A stretch of DNA of 53,662 nucleotides from Acanthaster planci (GCF_001949145.1 NW_019091382.1:1917619-1971280); one strand, 5' to 3'. Positions 31,622-43,080 are shown, counted from the first letter of the stretch. A program made the numbers and translations. Notes: generated by a model not told the origin, from the sequence alone.

Positions 31622-32240
31622 TATATGGAGCGTCAGAAGTGGACAACCTCATTTTCCCATTTTTTGCTAGTAGATTTTCCGAATTTTGGACTTTGTCTAT
31701 AGCATTTTCAAAAACCAAATTTTCCGCCAGCAGGAATTTGGATTTTACTTTAGCAACTCTCGTGGCGCGTCAAAAGTGGACAACTTAAAACTTCAAATTC
31801 CCACTGGCCAACTTACTGTCATGCTCCAAAAGTAGACAACCCCATTTTCTCATTTTTTGCTCGTAGATTTTAGGGTTTGGGGGATTTGCGTAAAGCAATT
31901 TCAAAAACTCACATTTTCCAAGTAAAAATTGGGAATTTACCTGAAGAAGTCTTCGTAGCGCGTCAAAAGTGGACAACTAAAAAAATTCAAATTTCCACTA
32001 GAAAATTGTTGATGCTCACAAAGAGGACAACCCCATTTTCTCCTTTTCGCATAGGTTTTTTTTAGATGTTCGGGTTTTTAAAAGTTACACCACCCCTTTT
32101 CATAAAACCCAATTTTCTGCTGGTAGAAATTTGGATTTTACTTTGCCGACGGCGGGGTGGTCCAAAAGTGGACAAGTTGAAAACTGAAACGACCACTGTG
32201 CTCCCTACGCTCAGAATGGAACAGTCTTGGGAAGATGGGC
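31622..32240 (+). repeat. Left arm of the foldback-like unit
   Basis: GTCAAAAGTGGACAAC or variants occur at about 31631, 31771, 31828, 31957, 32012 and 32159, giving two interleaved series with a spacing of about 185-200. Matches 44010-44628 inverted. Confidence 0.85.
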
Positions 32241-32444
32241 ATCCAAAATTAACGGCAGAGGGTCAATGGTCTGACGGATGGCGTTACAGCTTGGAAAAAA
32301 ATGTGGATGATTCCTATTGAGCGACTTTTAGAAACCGGCCTTCGAAAGCCTGACAGTCCTCTTTGGTACCGCAAACTCCCCAGCACCCGTGTAATTAGAA
32401 TGGTGGCGGCTTTCCGTCGGAGATTTCCGTTTTAAATAACTGAG

Positions 32445-32619
32445 TGTAACAATATGTAATATGCATTATATTAACCCTGCACCTTCTAGCCAACAGAGGG
32501 CGCTGTTCAGAAAGTACTTTGCATTTTGCTCTTTTGTGAAACATGGCTGCTTCCAGAAAGTTCTAAGTCAAGTGTGAAACTTGTGTGATTCTTTGTGCCA
32601 TATACCCACGCGTGAAACA
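32445..32619 (+). repeat. LTR of gypsy-type element 2, copy 1 (5' LTR of a broken copy)
   Basis: 175 bases, TGTAACAATATG to GCGTGAAACA. Followed by the primer-site-like TGGTGGCAGCGGTGGG. Almost identical to the copies at 35893, 41492 and 42906. Confidence 0.9.
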
Positions 32620-33096
32620 TGGTGGCAGCGGTGGGTAAGCTTCCTGAACATTCATAGAAACTGCTGCTACATCTGTTTTGTCTATTGTGGACAGCATTTC
32701 TGATGTAACTGGCAAGAATTTTGACTATTTTTGCCGACCTCAGTGAGTTTCAATTTCAGTGCTTTGAGTCTGCATTGCATTGCATGTAAATGAATGTACT
32801 GTACTGCGTGGCACCAACACATGAACATGTTAGACTGTGACATTCCCATGTGATTTCTGCTGAATAATTGCCACCCCTCTCTCATTTCAACTCTGCTAAG
32901 TGACCATCCACCGTTCCAAAGTGTGATTTTGTGAAGTGTTTTGCTCATATTTTTGCCTAAGCCTACACCTTGAACTGAAACTGTCAAAATGCCAACCACT
33001 CCTGGAGCCACTAATACTGCTTCAAGCTCTAATGCCACAGAGCAGTATAAAAAGCCACACATCAATCCACCATCTCCATTTAACGCAAATGCTTAA
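32620..33096 (+). mobile_element. Leader and gag start of a second copy of element 2, cut at an N
   Basis: Matches 36069-36548 closely. The gag ATG at 32989 has the same start ('MPTTPGATNTASSS') as the copy at 36443. Ends at the single N at 33097. Confidence 0.85.
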
Positions 33097-33097
33097 N

Positions 33098-33342
33098 AAA
33101 AGGTAAGGTCACTGACGTCCTCTCTGTGAGGGGCGCAGCGCCCTCCTTTGGATATACTGTGTTAGTGCATGACCTTTGACACACCTGGGTACTTGGAAGA
33201 AACCTGTGTGAGCACATGATTGAGTGACATGTACCGACCGACCAGAATGCTACAATAAATCGTGAACCCTACATATCTGAGTTCATATCCTTCCTGAATA
33301 ATAGAGTAACATAGGATATGACATTCTCCGTCCCTACTTGCC
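33098..33342. other. Stretch between the N join and the Penelope-like element
   Basis: About 245 bases with a GGGCGCAGCGCCC hairpin and no coding sense. It may belong to the 5' part of the next element or be unrelated. Confidence 0.4.
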
Positions 33343-34878
33343 GCCCCCCTGCAGAAAGACCCCACTCCGTCTGTTGAACGGAAGATCGCCAGCAAGTTGT
33401 TGGCACTCCACCGCTCCGATGCCATCCCCTACCAGCTGTACAGACAGCTCAGACCTTCCAGCTCCACTTGCCCCAGGTTCTTTGGTCAGCCGAAGATACA
33501 CAAACCTGGCACCCCATTCCGTCCCATTGTTGCCTCGAGAGGAGGCCCCACCTACAACACCCCCAAGCACCTTACCACAATTCTACGACCCTTGGTGGGT
33601 AAATCCCCGAATCACGTGTCCAACTCTGATCAGTTTGTTCAGATGATCAAGCAACTTCAACTCAGCCCTGATGACATCATGGTCAGCTTTAATGTCATTT
33701 CCCTCTTCACCAATGTCTCCACAGGAGAGGCATGCCTCATTGCCAAAGAAGGTCTTGAGCAAGACCCCACTCTCTGTGAGTGCACAGCCCTATCTCCGGA
33801 CCAAATCCACGACCTGCTGCTAACCTGCGTCTCGTCAGCTAGCTTCAGATGGAGGGTTAAGTTCTTCCAACAGTCATCTGGGACCTCCATGGGATCTCCT
33901 CTATCCCCGGTTCTGGCTGACATGTTCATGGAAGTCTTCGAAAGCACCGCGTTTGACACAGCAGATTACTACCCAAGCACCTTGTTACAATACGTGGATG
34001 ACACCTTTGTCATTTGGCCACATGACCCCCAGCACCTGCAAGCATTCCTGGATCACCTCAACAACCTGCATCCCAACATCAAGTTTACCATGGAACAGGA
34101 GGAGAGGAAATCCATTCCTTAGATTTCAAGGTCAAGGTCAAGGTCAAGGTGAATGTCAAGGTCTCTTGTCACCCAGATGGTTCCCTGGGGCATACCATCT
34201 ACCGCAAGCCGACCCACACAGACAGGTACCTGCACGACGCATCGTTCCACCATCCCAGCATCAAGTCATCAGTCAACCGCGCCCAGGTGCAGCGAGCCTA
34301 CAAGATCTGTGACCAAGAACACATCCAAGAGAACTCAAGCACATCTCAAGAGCCCTCAAGCACAACGGTTACCACCAATACCAAGAACCCAAGATTACCA
34401 ACTGTCGGGTCGCCTATACCCAAAGTCAACCACCTTCGCACAAGGCAACAGTGACTCTACCATACATAGGAAATGCATCCCACAAGATCCAACGCATCCG
34501 TCATCAAGCTAACATCCGAGTATTTCACACTGCTACCAAGAAACTTCAAGCCACCCTGCAGACCTACCAGGACAGGCAAGACCATCAGACAAAAGCTGCG
34601 GTCTACAAGATCCCTTGCGAATGTGGGAAGGTGTATATTGGCAAGATTGGTCGAGATGTGCCCACCAGACTCAAAGAACACATCGCCCATGGACGCAGAG
34701 GTGACTACGATAAATCAGCGATTGTTAAGCACTCACACGTCAAGGATCACATCATCAACTGGTAAGCAGCTCAACTCAACCCTCCAGTCAACAGATGGTA
34801 CCCAAGACACTCCAGGGAAGCTATAGAGATACACAAGCATGACACAGTACCCAAGACTAGTGACCTTGGGTATAGATG
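33343..34878 (+). pseudogene. Penelope-like element: reverse transcriptase plus GIY-YIG endonuclease, 5' truncated and broken
   Basis: Frame 1 from about 33343 ('LQKDPTPSVERK') to a stop at 34122 holds reverse transcriptase motifs 'FGQPKIHKPGTPFRPIV', 'GTSMGSPLSPVLADMFME' and the catalytic 'YVDD'. After a one-base shift, frame 3 (34122 to about 34328) has 'LGHTIYRKPTHTDRYLH'. After another shift, frame 2 holds the endonuclease 'AAVYKIPCECGKVYIGK...GR' at 34600-34650 with 'RLKEH'. An in-frame TAA at 34763 is followed by 'RWYPRHSREAIEIHKHD' and a stop at 34876-34878. The RT-plus-GIY-YIG pair is diagnostic for Penelope-like elements, which transpose by target-primed reverse transcription. The N-terminal third is missing. 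Confidence 0.9.
34127..34162 (+). repeat. GGTCAA hexamer repeat inside the Penelope-like frame
   Basis: AAGGTCAAGGTCAAGGTCAA and variants, in frame as Lys-Val repeats, located right after the first frameshift. Confidence 0.7.
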
Positions 34879-34998
34879 ACCCGTTGGTCTAGGAGGGCAA
34901 TAAGGAGTGCCAGATGCTGCTGATGTTGAATCAGCAGCATCTGGCACTCCTTATTGCCCTCCTAGACCAACGGGTCATCTATACCCAAGGTCACTAGT
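34856..34998. repeat. Perfect palindrome: 69-base arms, 5-base loop
   Basis: Arm 34856-34924, loop GTTGA (34925-34929), arm 34930-34998; I found no mismatch. It starts with ACTAGTGACC inside the last codons of the Penelope-like frame. Beyond the right arm the sequence does not mirror the left. It is likely the joint of two head-to-head element ends. Confidence 0.9.
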
Positions 34999-35892
34999 TT
35001 TTCCTCCCACTAAACCCTACACCACACTGCCACCACACTGAACGCGCTCAGCGGCTCCACCATCAGTAAGCCTTTCTGTTCCAGTGCACCCTTAGCATCC
35101 TCTCCAGCACTTGTAACCAGCATCCTCACAGCCAGGCAACCAGTCACCCTCCTGAAGACGAACAGAGCACACTTTTCAGAACGTCGAGTGTTCACCATTG
35201 GTTCTTCTCAGAACCACACACTCATAAAAGAGATATTTTTCTTCCACATGGTGCAACTGCAAGCCTAACCCAATTCGTTTTTCTCAATGGAACTTTTTTC
35301 CATACTCTTGTTTTTTTGTCGCAGGCCAAAATTTTTTAGAAAAAAAAATAATAATACAGCATTCTTTAGTTGAAGAACTCAAAGATTGCGGGATGGTAGA
35401 GACCCTACCGTGTCCAAACTTTCAGCGGGATCAATGGGAGCTCTCAAAACCCCTTTCATACACCTCATCCGACTTCTGTTTAACCGAGCCCCCTCCGCCT
35501 GGCAGACTTTGACTTGTTAGAGTCATAGCTGATGGCACCGAAGGTCCCCATCCCATGTACATACACCACCCATCAGCTGTGAGACATCCCTATCTTCAGC
35601 AGTTCTCAGTTAAAGAAGCATGGCCTTCGAGTTGAAGACTTGGCCCATGACATGCGATACCTGCTGGAAGTTAACCCTACCATTACCATAGGTGACTTCA
35701 GTCGCCCATGTGTGCATGTACGCTTCCTTACCATAGGTGACTTTAGTCGATAAATGGAGCGCTCCACTTTAAGAACTCACTTTGTTTTTATCTGCTGTCC
35801 TCTGTTGGTGTATTTTATGTAGTTAGAATGTGTGTGCTTTCCTCTTGCAACTGTTCCTGGACCTGCTTCTGCCCTGATTTTTGTCAGTATAC
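34999..35892. other. Stretch between the Penelope-like element and element 2
   Basis: On the minus strand 35160-35215 reads GAAGAACCAATGGTGAACACTC, close to plus-strand 19640-19665, so a small shared repeat, perhaps a Penelope-like tail, occurs at both places. A short direct repeat (CCATAGGTGACTT) lies at 35691 and 35730. Nothing else recognised. Confidence 0.4.
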
Positions 35893-36068
35893 TGTAACAA
35901 TATGTAATATGCACTATATTAACCCTGCACCTTCTAGCCAACAGAGGGCGCTGTTCAGAAAGTACTTCGCACTTTTACCCTCTGGTGAAACATGGCTGCT
36001 TCCAGAAAGTTCTAAGTCAAGTGTCAAACTTGTGTGATTCTTTGTGCCATATACCCACGCATGAAATA
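35893..36068 (+). repeat. 5' LTR of element 2
   Basis: 176 bases, TGTAACAATATG to GCATGAAATA (terminal CA changed to TA), then TGGTGGCAGCG as primer site. Confidence 0.9.
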
Positions 36069-36442
36069 TGGTGGCAGCGTAGGGTAAGCTTCCTGAACAT
36101 TCATGGAAACTTCTGCTACATCTGTTTTGTCTACTGTGGACAGCATTTCTGATGTAACTGGCAAGAATTTTGACTGTTTTTGCCGACCTAAGTGAGTTTC
36201 AATTTCAGTGCTTTGAGTCTGCATTGCACTGCGTGTAAATGAATGTACTGTACTGCGTGGCACCTAACACATGAACATGTTAGACTATGACATTCCCATG
36301 TTATTTCTGCTGAATAATTGCCACCCCTCTCTCATTTCAACTCTGCTAAGTGAACATCCACCGTTCCAAAGTGTGATTTTGTGAAGTGTTTTGCTCATAT
36401 TTTTGCCTATTAAAGCCTACACCTTGAACTGAAACTGTCAAA

Positions 36443-37526
36443 ATGCCAACCACTCCTGGAGCCACTAATACTGCTTCAAGCTCTAATGTCACAGAGCACT
36501 ATAAAAAGCCACACATCAATCCACCATCTCCATTTAACGTAAATGCTAAAGATGCAGCCGAAGAGTGGAAGATGTGGCGTCAAATGTGGGACAATTACTG
36601 TGTTCTTACAAACCTGGCAAGTCAGACTGAGTCTTACCAGACTGCACTGCTACTCCATAGTATTGGCACTGAAGGTGTTCGTATCTACAATGGCATGACA
36701 TTTGATGATGCAGCTGACATGCAGATCTGTTCTAAAATACTTGAGAAGTTCGACTCCCATTTCCTGGGTCAACACCAGGAATTCTTCGAACGGTTTAAAT
36801 TCAAGACGTAACCAAGAAGATGGAGAGCCCATAGAGCAGTATATCTCCACACTTCGCACCATGAGCAAAACCTGTGGCCTATGTTCTTGCATGAAGGACA
36901 AGCTCTTAATGGACCGCCTCCTGATGGGGGTCCGTGATGACAAAATGAGAGAGAAAATGACGGCCACACACGACCTCACACTGACAAAGGCCATAGAAAT
37001 CTGCAAGGCAGTTGAGGTGGCAACTGTGCAAATGAAGGCCATGAAAACGGAGGAAACGGTGCACAAAGTGAGGCAAAAGAAATCTGACAAAAAGCCACGA
37101 AAGCCTAAGCAGAAAACTCCTCGCACAACTCCAGTCGATGAAGGCGGGAAACCGACATCTAAAGGATGCAAATTCTGCTGTGGGAACCACCCAATGAAGA
37201 AAGAGCTGTGCCCAGCCTGGGGCCGCACATGTGATTCATGCGGTGTGAAAAACCACTTCAGGAAATCCAGAGTGTGCAAAAATCACTGCATCCATGCAGT
37301 TGATGAAGATGGCTACACTTCTTCATCAGCAGAGAGCGTGAGCTGTGTCACCACTGATGTCAACTCAGTCACTCACGACAGCAAACCTGTTTTCTGCACC
37401 ATGGAAATCAAGGGTGAACCTGTTAAGTTGCAAGTGGACTGTGGCGCAACTGTCAATTTGCTTCCCAAGAAATATGCACCAGAGTTCAATCCTGCCAAAA
37501 TTGAGCTCAGAAGAAGTACAAGGTGA
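36443..37526 (+). pseudogene. Gag, zinc knuckles and protease start of element 2, frameshifted
   Basis: ATG at 36443. The capsid-like first part ('EEWKMWRQMWDNYCV') stops at 36811 after 'FERFKFKT'. The text resumes in another frame at about 36810 ('EDGEPIEQYISTLRTMS') and runs to 37526. Two Cys/His knuckles lie at about 37168-37215 and 37231-37275 ('CDSCGVKNHF'). The protease active-site region 'VDCGATVNLLP' at about 37435-37470 has Cys where Ser or Thr is usual. The frame then breaks. Confidence 0.8.
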
Positions 37527-38384
37527 ACTTTGTGATCGTGAATGAGAACCTGACACTTCTCATAGGTCGGAAGGCTGCTGAACAGATGGGGCTCATTACC
37601 ATCAACTATGACAAGTTCTCGCACGTTTACGCTGTTACCCCAACTCATGCTGACTTTGTTGGTGAATATCCTGATGTCTTCAATGCGTCAGCCACTGGTA
37701 CTCTGCCGGGTCACAGAGTACACCTCACTGTTAGCCCGGATGCAGAACCTGTCATACATGTACGTCCTGCACGTACAGTTACTGAAGCCCTGAAGCCCAC
37801 TGTGCAAGCTGAGCTAGAAAAGCTGACAAGCCGAGATGTGTTGGCTGAAGTTGACGAGCCAACTGACTGGGTCAGTCAAATGTCTGTGGCAAAGAAGAAG
37901 TCTGGCTCAGTCAGGATCTGCATCGATCCAGGCCCCCTGAATAAATACCTCATGAGGGAGCACTACACACTCCCAGTATTGAACGACGTTCTACCAGAGC
38001 TGAATGATGCCACTCATTTCTAATCTGTGATTTGAAAGATGGCTACCTTCACTGTGAGCTGGATGAAGAGTCGAGTAAGCTGACAACTTTTGCTATGCCA
38101 TGGGGCAGATACCGTTGGAAACAGTTATCATTTGGCCTGAAAGTAAGCAGCGAGATCTTTCAGAAGAGGCTACATCAAGCTCTAGATGGTCTAGAGGGCG
38201 TCCGCTGTGTAGTAGATGACATTATCATATGGGGCAGAGGCACTGAAGAGCACGACCATCCTGTTCGAAAGTTACTGCAACGATGCCGGGAGAAAGGCAT
38301 CATCCTCAACAAAGAGAAGTCCCATTTCACTGTGCCTGAGGTACGTTTCCTTGGTCACATAGTCTCGAGCGATGGCCTCAAAGC
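37523..38384 (+). pseudogene. Reverse transcriptase of element 2, interrupted
   Basis: 37523-38023 gives the RT lead-in and fingers ('VGEYPDVFNASATGTLPGH', 'DWVSQMSVAKKKSGSVRIC'). A stop at 38021-38023 splits it from 38032 onward ('DLKDGYLHCELDEESSKL', 'FGLKVSSEIFQKRLHQ', and catalytic 'VVDDIIIWG' with Val for the usual Tyr). The linker between protease and RT is much shorter than in relatives I know, so a deletion near 37515 is likely. It ends in the N gap. Confidence 0.85.
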
Positions 38385-38911
38385 NNNNNNNNNNNNNNNN
38401 NNNNNNNNNNNNNNNNNNNNNNNNNNNNNNNNNNNNNNNNNNNNNNNNNNNNNNNNNNNNNNNNNNNNNNNNNNNNNNNNNNNNNNNNNNNNNNNNNNNN
38501 NNNNNNNNNNNNNNNNNNNNNNNNNNNNNNNNNNNNNNNNNNNNNNNNNNNNNNNNNNNNNNNNNNNNNNNNNNNNNNNNNNNNNNNNNNNNNNNNNNNN
38601 NNNNNNNNNNNNNNNNNNNNNNNNNNNNNNNNNNNNNNNNNNNNNNNNNNNNNNNNNNNNNNNNNNNNNNNNNNNNNNNNNNNNNNNNNNNNNNNNNNNN
38701 NNNNNNNNNNNNNNNNNNNNNNNNNNNNNNNNNNNNNNNNNNNNNNNNNNNNNNNNNNNNNNNNNNNNNNNNNNNNNNNNNNNNNNNNNNNNNNNNNNNN
38801 NNNNNNNNNNNNNNNNNNNNNNNNNNNNNNNNNNNNNNNNNNNNNNNNNNNNNNNNNNNNNNNNNNNNNNNNNNNNNNNNNNNNNNNNNNNNNNNNNNNN
38901 NNNNNNNNNNN
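38385..38911. other. Assembly gap, 527 Ns
   Basis: Hides the RT thumb and most of RNase H of element 2. Confidence 0.99.
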
Positions 38912-40329
38912 AACATAAAGTATCTCCAGGGAAAGAAGAACCTGATTGCTGATCCCCTTAGCAGATCATTCCTACCCTATGAGCCTGGCCAAAAGGAGTT
39001 TGAAACCGTGAATGCACTCCAGTATCTGACCCTACCTGAGGAGCGGGTACACGACATCAAACAAATGACAGCCAGTGATGATGTTCTTCAACTCTTGAAG
39101 AAATGCATCCAGGAGGGATGGCCAGAGCACAAAAATCTACTTCCTATGCTGGTCACACCATACTTCTCCGTCCGTGACGAGCTCTGTGTCCATGATGGCC
39201 TAGTGTTTCGAGGTGAACGACTTGTGATCCCGAAAGCCATGAGACAGATCATCAAACAAGATCTTCATCTGGGCCATATTGGTGTGGAGGGCACTTTGAG
39301 ACGAGCAAGGGAATATGTCTTCTGGCCTGGCATGACCGATGAAATCCGTCAATGGATCGAGTGTTGTGAGACGTGCCGAGAGTATGAAATATCCCAAGCC
39401 CCCCTCCCACTGATGTCCCACGACATACCTGAACGACCCTGGGAAAAACTTGGCATCGATCTTTTCCACCATGATGGAAAAGACTACCTGATCACTGTGT
39501 GTTACCTGTCCAACTTCTGGGAGGTGGATCGTCTGCATAGCACAACAGCCAGATCAGTGACAGCCAAACTGAAACATCATTTTGGCAGATATGGCATACC
39601 AGACACCATCATCAGTGACAATGGTCCACCGTTCTCGTCAAAGGACTTTGATGACTTCACACGAAACCTTGGAATCAAGCACATCACTATCTCCCCATAC
39701 AACAGCAAGGCAAACGGAAAGGCTGAGTCTGCAGTGAAATCCGCAAAAAAGTTGCTGAAGAAATGCAGTGCCACCGGCGAAGACGAAGATATTGCCCTGC
39801 TGAACATCAGGAACACTCCCACTCAAGGCGTTGACTCCAGCCCTGCTCAACGATTTCTTGGGCGGAGAACAAAGACGCTAATTCCAACATCACGGCGTCT
39901 ACTTCAAGCCAGAGGTTCTGAGAGCAAACATGAGAGGAAACAGCTAGAGCTGAACCAGCAGAGACAGGCGAAATACTACAACCAGTCCACCAAAGACCTA
40001 CCCCCGCTGATTCAAGGTGACACGGTACGGATGAAGCCTTTCAGGCAAGGGGAAGACCATTGGAAGAAAGGACTCATACTTCGCAGACTTGATGAGAGAT
40101 CCTATGAAGTGCTCCAAGGCGATCAGGTCTATAGACGTACTCGAGAACACCTGAGGAGGTCAAGGGACAGCCGGACTCCGGAACGACCTAAGCCAGTAAC
40201 CCCGAGCTCACTGACTACCACTCCTGACTGCCGACGGGATATCTCCATCAAACCAGACACAATCCCGGTCCCAGCCAATCCTGTCACACCACCACCACCA
40301 CCTGTCTGCTCCAAAACCTCATCCTTGCC
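38912..40329 (+). CDS. RNase H tail and integrase of element 2
   Basis: Open from the gap. The RNase H end 'NIKYLQGKKNLIADPLSR' is followed by the H2C2 zinc domain ('HLGHIGVEGTLRRAREYVF', 'CCETCREYE'). The core has all three acidic residues: 'LGIDLFHHDGKDY', 'TIISDNGPPFSS' and 'NGKAESAVKS'. A basic C-terminal domain ('GDTVRMKPFRQGEDHW') follows, then a Pro/Thr-rich tail. Integrase inserts the cDNA into the host genome. This part has no stop up to the N at 40330. Confidence 0.85.
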
Positions 40330-40331
40330 NA

Positions 40332-40935
40332 AGTCTGCAGTGAAATCCGCAAAAAAGTTGCTGAAGAAATGCAGTGCCACCGGCGAAGACGAAGACATTG
40401 CCCTGCTGAACATCAGGAACACTCCCACTCAAGGCGTTGACTCCAGCCCTGCTCAACGATTTCTTGGGCGGACAACAAAGACGCTAATTCCAACATCACG
40501 GCGTCTACTTCAAGCCAGAGGTTCTGAGAGCAAACATGAGAGGAAACAGCTAGAGCTGAACCAGCAGAGACAGGCGAAATACTACAACCAGTCCACCAAA
40601 GACCTACCCCACTGATTCAAGGCGACACGGTACGGATGAAGCCTTTCAGGCAAGGGGAAGACCATTGGAAGAAAGGACTCATACTTCGCAGACTTGATGA
40701 GAGATCCTATGAAGTGCTCCAAAGCGATCAGGTCTATAGACGTACTCGAGAACACCTGAGGAGGTCAAGGGACAGCCGGACTCCGGAACGCCCTAAGCCA
40801 GTAACCCCGAGCTCACTGACTACCACTCCTGACTGCCGACGGGATATCTCCATCAAACCAGACACAATCCCGGTCCCAGCCAATCCTGTTACACCACCAC
40901 CACCACCTGTCTGCTCCAAAACCTCATCCTTGCCG
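40332..40935 (+). repeat. Second copy of 39726-40329 next to an N, probable unmerged contig overlap
   Basis: Repeats the integrase end and tail almost exactly (offset 605-606). One base less near 40610 shifts its frame. It starts right after the single N at 40330. Confidence 0.9.
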
Positions 40936-41040
40936 GATAACCCGAACCTGACAACCACACCCACTGAAGCACCCAAACTGCGAAGATCCACTCGCACTCG
41001 ACATGAACCACTAAAACTCAAAGATTATGTTCGACCATGA
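40636..41040 (+). CDS. C-terminal end of element 2 pol
   Basis: Continues the integrase C-terminal domain and Pro-rich tail to the natural end 'EPLKLKDYVRP' at 41040. If the duplication is an artefact, this is the true end of the frame that starts at 38912. Confidence 0.75.
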   Translation: MKPFRQGEDHWKKGLILRRLDERSYEVLQSDQVYRRTREHLRRSRDSRTPERPKPVTPSSLTTTPDCRRDISIKPDTIPVPANPVTPPPPPVCSKTSSLPDNPNLTTTPTEAPKLRRSTRTRHEPLKLKDYVRP

Positions 41041-41491
41041 TCCATAGTTTCCGAACAACAAAGATTTGACCAATTTTTCAGTCATTTTGAACCAAAACCA
41101 ACTAAAAGTTTTGAAACTACACCAAAACCATACCAAAAGTTTTGGACTAAAAAAAAAAAGTTTTGGAAGTGTTTTTCATGTTTTTGCATAAAAAAAATTA
41201 TTGATGTTTGGCCCAATCAGTTAATTGTTCTTGCCATCAAGTTACTGTTACGCTTAAATGTTTAGTGCCAAAATGGAAGCATCAGATTGGAACGTTTAGA
41301 GGATCTGAAACAGTTTTTTTTTTTGCAGCTTACTCCGGAGATTGAGAATACTCCCCAAGAACTGTGAACTTTTGAACTTGGAACTCAATATTCATGGACT
41401 GTTCAATGCGATATTTTGACTTGTTGTTACTCAATGGAACTCAGTGTTATCTGTAAAATTTTGCATCCTTCACATCTCAAAAAGGGGAGGA
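41041..41491 (+). other. 3' untranslated part of element 2 with polypurine tract
   Basis: Non-coding, AT-rich. Ends in AAAAAGGGGAGGA (41479-41491) directly before the LTR, the plus-strand primer. Confidence 0.75.
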
Positions 41492-41667
41492 TGTAACAAT
41501 ATGTAATATGCATTATATTAATCCTGCACCTTCTAGCCAACAGAGGGCGCTGTTCAGAAAGTACGTTGCACTTTTACTCTTTTGTGAAACATGGCTGCTT
41601 CCAGAAAGTTCTAAGTCAAGTGTGAAACTTGTGTGATTCTTTGTGCCATATACCCACGCGTGAAACA
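41492..41667 (+). repeat. 3' LTR of element 2
   Basis: 176 bases, TGTAACAATATG to GCGTGAAACA. Confidence 0.9.
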
Positions 41668-42367
41668 ATTATCATATGATCAGTCACATGAACATCATCA
41701 CTATATCGCATAAACCAAAGTTACACTGATAAAAAAATCTCTGTTGAACATTCGTTTTAAATTATATTCACTGACTAATTTTTTGCCTTTACTTTTCCAG
41801 TACACACAAATTGTTCAAAATTGCAAAACAATGCAAAAAAGCCCTCTTTTCTGTTGGCAAACAGACAGATAAGCTCTCGTTTTTCTTTTTCTTCTTCTTT
41901 TACTTCTTGTGCCCATGCCTTTGTACACAGTTTTTCTCCGCGGCACTTTAGTCCCTCAGCAAGGGTCAATCTTCATCAAAGTTGCCTTAAGCAAAGACCC
42001 TGTTGCATAGATGTGCTGCGAAGCATGACGTCATGATGACGCCATCAAGTGATTTATTAATGATTTTTTAATATTTATTTTTCCCCATATGTTTTGTACA
42101 CGTTTTTAAACGGCCAGAATGGCCTAGACTTCGGCCACTTCAGAAAATAAAACTTGGTACAAGCAAAGACCATCAGCATGGATTAATGTAGAAGCATAAT
42201 GTCACTTAGGCATCATAATTAGATTTTGTATTTAATTTCGAAGATTTCATTTCGCCCATTGACTTTGTACACGTATAATCCAGTGACTTTACATTCAGTT
42301 TTGCTACAGGGCTTACGCAAGTCCGTTGCACGATCAGCTGACTTTTGACGCGATATCGTTGATTATT
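41668..42367. other. Non-element stretch between element 2 and an N join
   Basis: 700 bases, AT-rich. A small GGCC..GGCC hairpin near 42112-42128. No gene seen. Confidence 0.5.
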
Positions 42368-42368
42368 N

Positions 42369-43080
42369 CCACTGAAGCACCCAAACTGCGAAGATCCACT
42401 CGCACTCGACATGAACCACTAAAACTCACAGATTATGTTCGACCATGATCCATAGTTTCCGAACAACAAAGATTTGACCAATTTTCCAGTCATTTTGAAC
42501 CAAAACCAACTAAAAGTTCGAAACTACACCAAAACCATACCAAAAGTTTTGGACTAAAAAAAAAAGTTTTGGAAGTGTTTTTCGTGTTTTTGCATAAAGA
42601 AGAAAAAAATTATTGATGTTTGGCCCAATCAGTTAATTGTTCTTGCCATCAAGTTACTGTTACGCTTAAATGTTTAGTGCCAAAATGGAAGCATCAGATT
42701 GGAATGTTTAGAGGATCTGAAACAGTTTTTTTTTTTTTGCACCTTACTCCGGAGATTGAGAATACTCCCCAAGAACTGTGAACTTTTGAACTTGGAACTC
42801 AATATTCATGGACTGTTCAATGCGATATTTTGACTTGTTGTTACTCAATGGAACTCAGTGTTATCTGTAAAATTTTGCATCCTTCACATCTCAAAAAGGG
42901 GAGGATGTAACAATATGTAATATGCATTATATTAACCCTGCACCTTCTAGCCAACAGAGGGCGCTGTTCAGAAAGTACTTTGCATTTTGCTCTTTTGTGA
43001 AACATGGCTGCTTCCAGAAAGTTCTAAGTCAAGTGTGAAACTTGTGTGATTCTTTGTGCCATATACCCACGCGTGAAACA
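42369..43080 (+). mobile_element. 3' end of another copy of element 2, with its LTR at 42906-43080
   Basis: Starts after the N at 42368 and matches 40961-41667 with scattered substitutions and small indels in A/T runs, so it is a separate copy. The polypurine tract lies at 42893-42905 and the LTR ends GCGTGAAACA. It probably belongs to the 5' part at 32445-33096. Confidence 0.85.

Larger units (their letters stand above)
35893..41667 (+). mobile_element. Ty3/gypsy-type LTR retrotransposon 2
   Basis: LTRs at 35893-36068 and 41492-41667 frame gag, protease, reverse transcriptase (with a 527-base N gap), RNase H tail and integrase. Domain order and the style of the gag and protease point to Ty3/gypsy, Mag-like. 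The left flank TATAC and right flank ATTAT do not match, so there is no target duplication. An internal 604-base duplication across the N at 40330 is probably artificial. The reading frames are broken at several places. Confidence 0.9.

Noticed and set aside
33158-33312. Possible solo LTR (TGTGTTAG to GAGTAACA) before the Penelope-like element
   Set aside because: TG...CA ends and an AATAAA are present, but no second copy and no matching flanks in the window.
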